Source: Gigaspora margarita
Lineage: Eukaryota; Glomeromycota; Glomeromycetes; Diversisporales; Gigasporaceae
Direction of reading: 5' to 3'
NCBI GenBank assembly: GCA_009809945.1
Contig: WTPW01000488.1
Span: forward strand, 175,397 to 239,396
DNA: 64,000 nucleotides
Made by a program: the position numbers and the translations under genes. Shown here piece after piece: positions 34,990-44,743 of this stretch. Each line of letters starts with the position of its first letter. Position 1 is the stretch's first letter. The notes beneath the pieces were generated by a model. That model worked only from the letters and a program-made list of their open reading frames with translations. It was not told the DNA's origin and made no database searches.

Positions 34990-36160
34990 CTATAAAAGAG
35001 AATTGAAATGGGAAAACCAGTTCTTATATCAATTCTCAGAGAGCACAGGAGCTAAATCAAATTATTGCAAAGCAAATACCATCGATTTTTATCGATCCTA
35101 AAGAAGCCCATGATCTAGACCAACATCCTGCCTTACAAAAGCTATACTATTATCCTGAGGGCCTTTACCAAAATACAAAAGAACTGTGAAATATATGTAA
35201 AAAAGCCAGTTATACCTTTTTATTTACTAATATAAAAAAATGGCTTGATCATCAGGCAATGTATCAAATCTTTTGGCCTTCACCAAGACAAATACCTTAT
35301 GCTAGTTACTTTAAAATCACAAAGCCAAATACTGTACATTAGTGTGATTTAATCGAAATACCATATAATGTGAATACAAATTCACTAAATGATAGCCCAA
35401 TATTTTACTAAGTATTATTAGTTATAGACTGTACAACTAGATATAAAAATTTTGTTTTTTTAATATCAAAAAGTAGTAAAGAAGTTGCAGAAGCTTTTAA
35501 GAGTTTATATAATAATCCTGATAATCCTCTCAACTGGCCTAGGAAACTACAATGTGATGAAGGTTATAAGTTTATAAAAAGTGTAACATTAATAATGGAT
35601 GAACACAATATTAACATCCAAAGAATTAAAGCACTTTTAGGTATACGAGCATGGTTATAGTTGATCATTATGCTGGATTATTTAAATTAAGAGTTTTTAA
35701 AAATCAGTATGCAATAGAGTTTCTCTTATCTACTAGTGAATGCTGTAGAGAATGTAAACAATTTGCAAGAAGAATTGTTAATAATATGAATAATACTCCT
35801 ACTTGGTTAATTTGAATGTCCCAATAATGCCACAAAACTTGAGTGTGTATATTCCAAACTATCAATAAAATATAATCGTCCAACAGGTATTGATGAACTG
35901 CAACTACCAAAGGGTACTATTGTGCAATTCTTACTTGCTAAAGGAAAATAGAAAAATGAACCCTTTGAACGATGCAGGATAACAGATCCTGTATGGTCTC
36001 TTCCTTATATAAAATTCAAAAAATTATTGTTGGGAGAAATCCACCAATACCTGTCTTATACTATTTAGATGAATCCGAACCTCAATGTCCATTTGTAAGA
36101 GAACAATTAGTACATATCAAAGAAGAGCCTATATTACTTCTAGATGGATATTGAAAGGTA
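34990..36160 (+). pseudogene. Fossil: Polinton-type integrase
   Basis: The plus strand contains 'KLYYYPEGLYQNTKEL' and a region with 'KKWLDHQAMYQIFWPSPRQI' in the N-terminal part, then core motifs 'CDLIEIPYNV', 'LLVIDCTTRYKNFVFLIS', 'KLQCDEGYKFI' in the order of a retroviral-type DDE core, with the first two acidic positions visible. The pattern WLDHQAMYQIF-P-P resembles Polinton/Maverick integrases better than those of Ty3 elements. Broken in several places. Confidence 0.65.
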
Positions 36161-36670
36161 ACCAAATGCATACAAGGTATACTTGATAAAAGTTGACAAA
36201 TCAACAACACAATAAGGGATTGTGATAAGAATTATACCCTCTTTAAAACAGAGTGCTCTTTTTTTCCAATCATGTGAAATTTGTGAATCTAAATTAATTT
36301 GCCCTTGTGGATAGAAAAATGGAACGATTTGAAAATGTTGATTATTACTATATTCAAAGGCCAAATATAATTCTTCATTATACCTATCCAGTTGTAAGCC
36401 TTCTAAAAATTTGGGTTTTCAAGATAGAAATTTTTTATGCAATAATTCTTCGAATATATATCAACATGTCCTTTCAAATATATGAGAACAACTATTGCAC
36501 CATCTATAATTTCGTTTTATATCTCTATAAGATGCTTCCTATCGATGCTAGTTTTTACAAACCCATAAATAAATATTAGGGTTTGATTTGACTTTAGCTA
36601 AGCATTGTCCTTCACGTCTTTTGGCATAGATAAGGGCTTTGGTATCAATCTCATTATAATCTTGCATTTT
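36140..36670 (-). pseudogene. Fossil: Vsr-like nuclease with zinc-ribbon-like region
   Basis: Minus strand: 'YAKRREGQCLAKVKSNPNIY' resembles the repeated zinc-ribbon module of AM-fungal and viral Vsr-type endonucleases, and 'LAFEYSNNQHFQIVPFF', 'DWKKRALCFKEGIILITIPY' resemble their nuclease core (F-EY-Q-H, then D-K, C, GI-L--IPY). It overlaps the tail of the integrase region on the opposite strand and may be cargo of the same fossil. Broken. Confidence 0.5.
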
Positions 36671-36679
36671 TATAATATT

Positions 36680-37140
36680 AGAATTTAACTTGAATACTTT
36701 AGTTAATTATACCCTGGGGGATCACTTTTTTTTGAACTTGAGAAAAAAAAAAGAAAAAAGAGCGCGAGAGTATGGATGAGGCTGATTTCTTGAAATATAA
36801 GCACAATTTTGAGGCTAAAATGAAGATTCCTACCATTTTACACAAAAAAATATTAAAAAAATACTCTTTAGCCCTCATTGAATATGTGTAATTGTTGTTA
36901 TATATCTTTCAAGATAATATCATCTAGTTAAGTAGTAATTTCTAGAGAAGAGAGATTGCTACATTCAGCTAGTTATTCATCTCAGATAAGAGGATTTTTG
37001 TTACTTCTTACAAATAAGTACGAGAAAAAATTTAAATAAAAAATCAATACTTTGATACCTAGATTATATAAAAGAGTTTTTGTATCGTGCGATTTTGATT
37101 AAGATAAATTTCAGTTAAGTACTTCTGCTATATGAGGTAC
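36680..37140. other. Intergenic stretch right of the virus-like block
   Basis: No gene or terminal repeat recognised. A purine run 'gagaaaaaaaaaagaaaaaa' sits near 36740. Confidence 0.35.
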
Positions 37141-37790
37141 ATATTTGATAACCATTTTTGTGTTGCCCGATTCAGGTATCAATAAAAATAATACTTCAAG
37201 GTATCAATAAAAATGATATCGAAAAAAGTGATAATCCAAAGTTTTCAAATTAGTGATACTCCAAAGTTTTATTTTCTGATTATAAATAGTGTTTATGTTT
37301 TTTAATATATGTTTGATAATGATATCCCAAAGTTTTTAATATAGTGATATCCCTAAGTTTTTAATATATATAGTAATATTCCAAAGTTTTCAATATAGTG
37401 ATATCCCAAAGTTTTCGATATAGTGGTATCCTGAAATATATAAAAGTATGATTTAGGTATTAGTATAAGCCAACTAAAGACTGAAAAAAAGTTGATACCC
37501 CAAGGTCTAATTATTATAAAAAGACTCTACTATGTAGAGAAATTATGCTTTGGGGCATTATACAAATAGGTATCAAAAAAAAGTGATACCCTAAGGTATA
37601 ATTATTACAGAAAAATATATAATATATAAAATTATACTTTGGGATATCACATTTTTTGATACATGTTTGATAATGATATTTTAAAGTTTTTAATCGAAAA
37701 AAAGTGATATCCAAGGTAAAATTATTACAGAAAGATATATAATATATAAAATTATGCTTTGGGTATCACCAGAAATGTATCAGAAATGAT
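37140..37790. repeat. Degenerate ~25-50 bp repeat (gatatcccaaagttttcaat)
   Basis: Many imperfect direct copies of 'agtgatatcccaaagttttc' (37240-37440), followed by larger units with 'aaaaaagtgataccc.aaggt' and 'attatgctttggg' in both orientations (37490-37770). It is probably a decayed satellite or the arms of an old fold-back element. Confidence 0.6.
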
Positions 37791-37909
37791 AACAATTCAG
37801 CACTATGTGCTTTATTATCAGAATATAATTGAATAAATTATACAAAGCTAACAATTTTGCTAACAATTCAGCACTATGTGCCCACGACTACTAGTTAGCA
37901 TACATTATA

Positions 37910-38590
37910 TTACATGTGGATGATGATAAAATTTTGCTTTGGATGACTACCAAGTGGGAACAAATGACAACATATATATAATACTATCGTCACTCAAATG
38001 ATGACAGACTTGTGAACTAATTATCACTTGAATGATCCTACAAATGTCGATATATAATTGAATACATCGTCACATATATTTTTTTGCTCATATGATCTAC
38101 TACGATAAATTTATATTTGCATCGTCAGTGATATAATAGTAATCGCATTATTACTCAAATGATGATAAATTTATACTTGCGTCATCAGTTACCGTATCCT
38201 ATTATGAATAAGCACCCCCTTTTTTGAAATTTCAAACTCAACGTTCTTGATAACTATCTTATCAAACTTAATAAAATTTTTTTTATTTAAATTTTATAGA
38301 TCTATAAAATTTAAATAAAAAAATTTTTATTAAGTTTGATAAGATAGTTATCAAGAATGTTGAGTTTGAAATTTCAAAAAAGGGGGTGCTTATTCATGAT
38401 AGGATACGGTATATATAGTTTTGATATGATACTCCATAGGTATTTGTACTTGATTGCATTACTATTTGAATATTGATAAAAATTTGATCGCATCATTATT
38501 CATATGTGTTAGAGTGATGACAAAAAATTGATCACATCGCCATAAGTAGGTAATGACAAAAAATTGATCACGTTGTCATACGTAGGTAAC
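37910..38590. repeat. Degenerate repeat of gatgataaatt..atcgcatca
   Basis: About ten imperfect ~45-70 bp units with 'actcaaatgatga', 'aaatttatacttgc' and 'catcgtca', resuming on the other side of an inserted palindrome (38192-38409) as 'gatgacaaaaaattgatcac'. No gene. Confidence 0.55.
38192..38409. mobile_element. 218-bp near-perfect palindromic element with TA duplication
   Basis: The arms of ~109 bp are almost exact inverted repeats (CCGTATCCTA.TATGAATAAG outward, ATAGATCTAT at the centre) with virtually no loop. TA flanks both ends (38190-38191 and 38410-38411). It has split the surrounding satellite, so it is younger than that. Confidence 0.85.
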
Positions 38591-38673
38591 AGTCTAATGT
38601 AAGTAGTTAACAATATATATATTGTTAACTATGTGTTTATATATAAAATTTTACAAAAACTTGGATATATTAT

Positions 38674-38773
38674 GACCCAGTAATCCAATTTGGATGATTT
38701 TGGTACCATTCGATTCGTCTCTATGAGACGAATCCAATGGTACCAAAATTATCTCATTTGGATTACTGGATCA
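38674..38773. repeat. 100-bp fold-back unit, GTCTC core family
   Basis: Arms 'gacccagtaatccaatttgg' and 'ccaaatgagataattttggt' type, with 'ttggtaccattcgattcgtc' and the central 'gtctctatgagac'. One of at least seven related palindromes in the window. Confidence 0.8.
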
Positions 38774-40868
38774 AGTGTTATTCACAAAATATAGTCATCT
38801 CTCCCTACAGTCACCTCCCATATAATCACTAACTCTATACAATCACATGGTTTTTGGTTACCATTTTTTTTGTTATTAAAAGCCCTTCTATATAGTCACA
38901 AATGCTTATAATCACTATCACATATATTTTTATATTTACTTCGAAACCCAAACTAACACTGTTCTGAAGCATACACAAAAATTTTACTTTAAAACCAGTT
39001 ATACACATGAATATTTATTATGTTTGCCTGAACATGCATAAATTCATATTAAGTATTTGCAAGTGCTTCTGGTCTGAATTTAACTTGAGATAATAGAGAG
39101 TTCGGCATAGAGGTAAGTTCAGTTACATTAAATTGTTGTCCAAATGAGCTTTCTTTATCCATTTTGTAAAATTGAAATAATTTAAGCAAAAAAAAATAAA
39201 AAGCAATATATTTATATTTGAGAATCTTTGATATAAACTTTACACAATTTTTTTTTACTTTAATTAAACGTCATTTAATTAAAAACGTCATCTGCTACAG
39301 TCATGCCCTTTTAGAATTTATTGTTTCTAGTTTTATTTTTATGGATATTGATTTTTAGAGCATGGGTTTTTTCAATTTTTAGTCATATTTAATTAAAATC
39401 GTCATATTGTTCAAAAGATATCAAATTTAATTAAAAACTTTTTATTATTTTACTCAAACTGTATCATTTTTAAAAGTTATTTATTTAAAGTACATCATAT
39501 TATTTAATCAAAAAGTTGAAATTTACAGATCATGAAGCTTTTTGCTCGATTTTGAGAGTTTTATTTTGCATAATTAAATTTACGTGATTTAAAAACTAGT
39601 GTTTAACTGGTTCAGGTTCCGAACAGGGATGAACAGAGTTCAGATGAGCAAAATGCCATCCTAATCAAAACTCCTTGCAAGGCCGTTGTTTTTAAAATCA
39701 AATAAGTCTTTGCATTGCGAATCAACGCATTCACACATAAGTGTCATCAAAGAGAAATAATAGTGCGAGGTTTGCAGATAGCCTAAAACTTGAGATAAGA
39801 ATTTCTGAAATGGCTTATAGTTTTTCTTAAAATTCAAAAATTTAGTAAAATATCTCTACTTTCATATCGGTAAATAAATAAATATATATCATATTATATT
39901 ATACTTGCCAGCTTAAAATCCAAATAAGGAGATAATAAATTTTAATTTTGTCCTAATATACCTTTACGATCGTTTAGCATAACGTATTTTATTTATATAA
40001 TAATCTTTATTTAGAAGGATGTGTCAAAGCTAGCATGTAACTAAATGCTCATAACCAATTGTGTACGTATGCAATCTTTATTTCATTGTGAAAAAGATTA
40101 AAAGTATCTGATTTATAGCAACTGTGTGCATAACATGTGTACATATATACTCACACAAAGACCTATTTTGTGCAACCTAAATATGTCGATATCTATTGTT
40201 TCTGAGCATTTGCTAGTTTGTCATGTAAAATATCTCCAAACTTTATAATAACTATCTTGCTTCAATAACTAACACAGCAATCAGGTAAGGGTTCTTTAAA
40301 TATGAAAGTTTGACGATCTGACGTATATAATAAATAAATTCAATAGTCAGAATCATGAGATTTGGGGAGGAGAAAACTAAACGCATGTATTTGCTGAAAT
40401 AAGAAAATAGAGAACACTGTATATATAAAATATGAGTGAATAAATAACTTGTCTATGTTATCATTAAAAATAATTGTCATGTGAGTGATGGTAATAGTGA
40501 TAGTCAAAATAACCTTACAAAATAATAATGATAGCAAAGTATAAAGTATAGAGTTAAATAAACAATGTAATTAGTAATAGCATATTGGAGTGATTATCAT
40601 ATAATGTAATAGTCTGTAAGGGGTATAAATAATAACTATAAGAATAGAAGAACAGAGAGTCTCTTTATTACTTTTATGCAAGGGCACATTTAATAAAGCA
40701 AATAAAATACTTAATTTTTTCATAACAGAAATAAATAAGCGAGTGTTCTATCGAGACAAATTTCAGTGTAGTTAACCTTATATCGCTTAACCCAATAACA
40801 ATAATATAAATATTTATACGACAGAAATACTTGTTTGCCTCATTTATATTATTTGACCACCCTTTGCC

Positions 40869-40976
40869 AAACCTGCTATCAGACTTTTATGTACAGTTAG
40901 CCATCTATAAAAAATCTATCATCATGATAGATTTTTAATAGGCGGCTAACTGCACATAAAAGTCTGATAACAGGTT
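40869..40976. repeat. 108-bp palindrome
   Basis: 'aacctgctatcagactttta' and its inverted partner enclose 'aaatctatcatcatgataga'. It lies inside the 2.69-kb element. Confidence 0.75.
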
Positions 40977-40999
40977 TTTCTTTAACAGCCTCAAATATA

Positions 41000-41340
41000 A
41001 TATTACATTACATTAGGCAGATCAAATGATGTGCACCTATAGAAAGTGCACTTATAGAAAAAAAGTGCATTTAAAGTGCACTTATAAAGGATACAGCTAT
41101 ATATCATTTTTTCAACAATGATTATGTATTAATTCAGAATGCCCATGCCCTATTTTATATCATGGAGGAATTTAACATCAGGGCTCAAATTTAAAATAAT
41201 TATGAATGAGAGCCCAACTTAAAAATATTACAAATATGGGCCTAATGTAATCATGGGATCGTTTTACTATAATATTTAACAATTCAGGCCGTATTGTACC
41301 CATTAGTCATCTAAATATAGGTCCCATAGTTTTCACTAAT
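41000..41340. other. Short repeats of gtgcacttata; otherwise nothing recognised
   Basis: Three copies of 'gtgcacttata(g)aaa' at about 41035-41095, then a stretch with 'gggctcaaat' / 'gagcccaact' inverted words. No gene. Confidence 0.4.
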
Positions 41341-41562
41341 AAATAAGTAACATTTTTTATTTTACTTCTATTAAATCACATTATTTATTTTTAATATAAG
41401 CTGTGATTATATAGAGATAACCTTTGTAAAGTCACACTTCTTTATAATCACCAGAGTGGTATGTGCCCAACTGTGTGATTATATGGGAGGATGACTGTAC
41501 TATTGATTTTATAGTAATTTTATAAAAAATATAATAACCAATAGTATTTTGTTAATAAAACG

Positions 41563-41663
41563 TGATCCAGTAATCTAAACCAAATAATTTTGGTACCATT
41601 TGAATCCTCTCATCGAGACGATTCGAATGGTACCAAAATCATCCAATTTGAACTACTGGATCA
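41563..41663. repeat. 100-bp fold-back unit, GTCTC core family
   Basis: 'gatccagtaatc' to 'actactggatc', with 'ttggtaccatttgaatcctc' and 'tctcatcgagac' at the centre. It sits just outside the right end of the 2.69-kb element, mirroring the unit at 38674-38773 just outside its left end. Confidence 0.8.
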
Positions 41664-41806
41664 AGTTTTAATCAAATTTTTATAAAAAAATTGCATTATA
41701 TTTTGGGAAAACTTCTTTACTTATTGAAAATTGTTATATTTTAGAGACTCCCCCTCAAGCATAACATTATTTATAGATGCCCTCTAAACACTAAGGGTGC
41801 TAACAG

Positions 41807-42007
41807 ATATTATATAGTCAACTCTTTCTATACTGAACCCTTGGATCTGGCAAAAAAAAAGTTCACTATAAAAAATTACTATGTTTTTTTAAGGACCCAT
41901 TGCACTTTTTATACTGAACTATTATAAAAATTTTAAATTTTTGAGTTCGTTATATCCAGAGTTCATTATATAGAGGTTCATTATATCCAGAGTCGACTAT
42001 ATAATAT
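41807..42007. mobile_element. 201-bp MITE
   Basis: Inverted ends ATATTATATAGTCAACTCT and ATATTATATAGTCGACTCT (complement), with internal 'gttcattatatccaga' repeats. Similar in style to the TA-flanked MITE at 19575-19747. Confidence 0.7.
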
Positions 42008-42564
42008 TTTTATTAAAGGGGTTACCCTCTTCTCTAGTGTCTGAAATTCAATTTTTAAATTAATTGCGGGCTGCAACCAAATAAAAAAAATATTTGCGGA
42101 TTATAAAAATTTATAAAAATTTAGTTGTGCACATAAGCATTTAATAAAAATTTATTAGTAAATTTTGCAAATTTATCTGCGGAATTTGCATATGCATTTC
42201 AGATCTTGGTTGTGGAATTTTAAAATTTGTTGCGGTCCACAGACTCTGCAACCCAATTTCAGATACTGTTCTTCCCTCCATATCATATATAAGTATATAT
42301 ATAGTATATTATACTCAGCTACCCCCTTCTCTTTAAAAATATTATGTAATATTTGTCAGTGCCCTAACTAACTTGTAATCTTTACCCTTACTCTAATATT
42401 AAAGAAATTTTATTTTGTTTTGTTAAAGGTTGCTTTAATTTACTTGTTATAGCAATTTTGTTTATTACATATATAGTAGCACTATATTGCTATAGCACTA
42501 TAATAATATTCTCTAGTTTATTACTAAATTTTAATACCCAATCTTTAAAAATATAAGGTAAATA
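42008..42564. other. AT-rich stretch, no gene seen
   Basis: Contains 'ttgcgggctgcaacc' and, 180 bp later, 'gttgcggtcc..ctgcaaccc', possibly the inverted ends of an old small element (about 42063-42255). No coding motif. Confidence 0.35.
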
Positions 42565-42930
42565 GGAATATTGTAGGCCAGCCAGATATCTTGTGATCCA
42601 GTGATCGAAATTGGATAAATTTTATATTATTTGTTTCATCTTATTGAGATGAATTGAATAGTATAAAATTCATTCAATTTTTATTACTAGGTTACAAGAT
42701 ATCATTATTTATACAAAATATAGATTTTTATATATACTGAATTTATTATTAGTAAATCTGCAAATTTTTATATATAAAGCTTTAATTATCTTGAGATTCT
42801 ATAATTGGATATTAATGATTTTGTACTTATTAGAATCATCTTACTGAGACAGTTATTTTGGTAATAAAATCATTCAAAACAGACTAGTAAATCAAAAATT
42901 ATTAGCTATTAAATAATGGCCTACAATACC
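42565..42930. mobile_element. ~366-bp element enclosing fold-back units
   Basis: The ends 'ggaatattgtaggcca' and 'tggcctacaatacc' are inverted. Inside are one complete fold-back unit (42585-42703, 'gatatcttgtgatccagtg' to its partner) and one half-unit (42780-42915) that matches a single arm of the 23479-23938 fold-back, including 'tttggtaataaaatcattca'. Confidence 0.55.
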
Positions 42931-43530
42931 CCCTCTACTTTAAAATTTAGTTTTTATATTCTATTTGTATAATAATTATTTATATCCAAAACTATATATG
43001 ATTTAAAGATTTTTTTAAGTAATTTATTCTTTATTAAACATAGTTCAAATAATAAAAATTGTATAAAAATCTATTTGTTTATCAAAAAGTTTTATTAGTA
43101 GAAACTTTACTGGCCCACAATACCCCTATCTACCTTATATTTCACTGAGTTTTTAACCAATTTTAATAATTTTACCATTATTGGAATTAGAAAAATGGCT
43201 CTACAAACTTGTCTTAAAAAATAAAATTAGTTTACTTAATATAATTTTTTCATAAAATTAAATATAAAAAAAAAATTAAATTTATAGAATCAAAATAAAA
43301 AAAATTTACAATTAAGATTATATATAATTTTTAAATAGTACCCTCTATCTTTAAGTAATTTAGATTTGTTTTTTGTTTACAATTGTTTATAATTATTTAC
43401 AAATTGTCCAGAGCTGTTCTGTAACAATACTAGTAATATTTACTGCTAGTTATTTTTAGTAATATTTTTTTAATTATATGATTATAATATATTGATAATA
43501 GATTAATAATATATAATTATATTTATAATA
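42931..43530. other. AT-rich stretch, no gene seen
   Basis: Two similar words 'caatacccc.ctct' / 'caatacccctatctacct' mark repeat remnants. No coding frame. Confidence 0.35.
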
Positions 43531-44565
43531 GAGAATTGATATTTCCACACTCTATTTTTGATAATGCCACACCCATGTAGATTATTAATTTTTATAAATT
43601 TTTATACAATTGATCGAAGATATCTTGGCACTCATCTGACCAAATTTGATCAACTTTTTTATTTTAATTATAGAAAGCAGTAGAATTCAAAAAAAAATAA
43701 AGTTGATTGAATTTGGTTAGGTGAGTTCCAAGATATATTTGATCAAAGCTTTTGTAAAATTCTAAATATCTTTCAAATATAAGCTATAGCAAAAATAATT
43801 TACAAACTTTGATTGAAGATATCTTGGCCTTCACCTGGCCAAATTCGATCAACTTTTTTTTAATTTAATTGTAAAAGGCTATAGAATTCAAAGAAAAAAA
43901 CTTGATCAAATTTGGTCAGGTGGGTTCCAAGATAACTTCAATCAAATATTTTGTAAAATTCTAGACGTCTATCAAATATTTGTATAAGCAGTAGCAAAAA
44001 TTGTTTACAAACTTTGGTCAAAGATATCTTGGCACCCACCTGGCCAAATTCGATCAACTTTTTTTATTTTAATTGTAAAAAGCTATAGAACTCAAAAAAA
44101 ATGTTGATCAAATTTGGTTAAATGAGTTTCAAGATATCTTCAATCAAAGATTTTGTAAAATTTTAAACATCTATTGATAGTAAAAATTGTTTACAAATTT
44201 GATCAAAGATATCTTGGCACCCACCTGACCAAATTTGATTAACTTTTTTATTTTAATTGTAAAAGGCTATAAAATTAAAAAAAAAAGCTGGTCAGATAAG
44301 TTCCAAGATATATTCAATCAAAGATTTTGTAAAATTCTAAATGTCTATTAATATAAGCTGTAGCAAAAATTGTTTACAAATTTCGATTAAAGATATCTTG
44401 GCACCACCTGACCAAATTCAATCAATTTTTTTTATTTTAATTGTAAAAAGCTGTAGAATTCAAAAAAAAAAGTTGATTGAATTTGTTCAAATAGGTTCTA
44501 AAAAATTAAAATAATTTACATAGGTGTGGCATTATCAAAAATAGGGTGTAGAAATATCAATTTTC
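43531..44565. mobile_element. 1035-bp TIR element carrying a ~190-bp hairpin satellite
   Basis: TIRs of ~60 bp (GAGAATTGATATTTCCACAC / complement GAAAATTGATATTTCTACAC, continuing 'tatttttgataatgccacac') and an exact 8-bp duplication TTATAATA (43523-43530 and 44566-44573). The interior is a tandem array: 'gatatcttggc.ccacctg' recurs near 43618, 43817, 44025, 44207 and 44392, each time paired with its inverted partner ('aggtg.gttccaagatat'). No coding capacity. Confidence 0.88.
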
Positions 44566-44573
44566 TTATAATA

Positions 44574-44743
44574 ACTTTATCTATTATTGTAACTATATTT
44601 CAAAAAATCCAAGATTTAGTAAAGATCATATTCAAAATAGCTAATAAACTTGAAATAAGTTAATAAAATAATAAAATCATATATATATTTAATAAATATT
44701 CAATAAATATTTTAATAAAATTTTTAAATATTTAAATATTCAT
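44574..44743. other. AT-rich spacer
   Basis: 170 bp of 'aataaatatt'-type low-complexity sequence between two elements. Confidence 0.4.

Larger units (their letters stand above)
25481..36680. mobile_element. Decayed virus-like block with Polinton-type and Gag/protease-type parts
   Basis: About 11 kb of degraded coding sequence on both strands. Recognisable parts are an A32-like (FtsK/HerA-type) packaging ATPase (minus), a coiled-coil protein (minus), an unknown plus-strand protein, a Gag-like and aspartic-protease-like region (minus), an integrase with a retroviral-type core (plus) and a Vsr-like nuclease (minus). Integrase plus A32-like ATPase is the Polinton/Maverick signature; Gag plus aspartic protease is typical of LTR elements. 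No protein-primed DNA polymerase B or reverse transcriptase was recognised, and no terminal repeats were found, so the ends are approximate. The block is broken in more than a dozen places and carries later MITE and minisatellite insertions, which suggests an old insertion. It may be one mosaic element or two nested ones. Confidence 0.7.
38808..41497. mobile_element. 2.69-kb Tc1/pogo-type element or composite
   Basis: The ends CAGTCACCTCCCATATAATC and the complement CAGTCATCCTCCCATATAAT are inverted and flanked by TA (38806-38807 and 41498-41499). Subterminal 'tatataatcac' words repeat on both sides. The interior is mostly unrecognised. A minus-strand frame of 37 codons near 39050-39165 ('MDKESSFGQQFNVTELTSMP') is the only coding-like piece. 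The 39.5-40.8 kb core is less hairpin-rich than the ends and may be captured sequence or a strongly eroded transposase. Confidence 0.6.
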
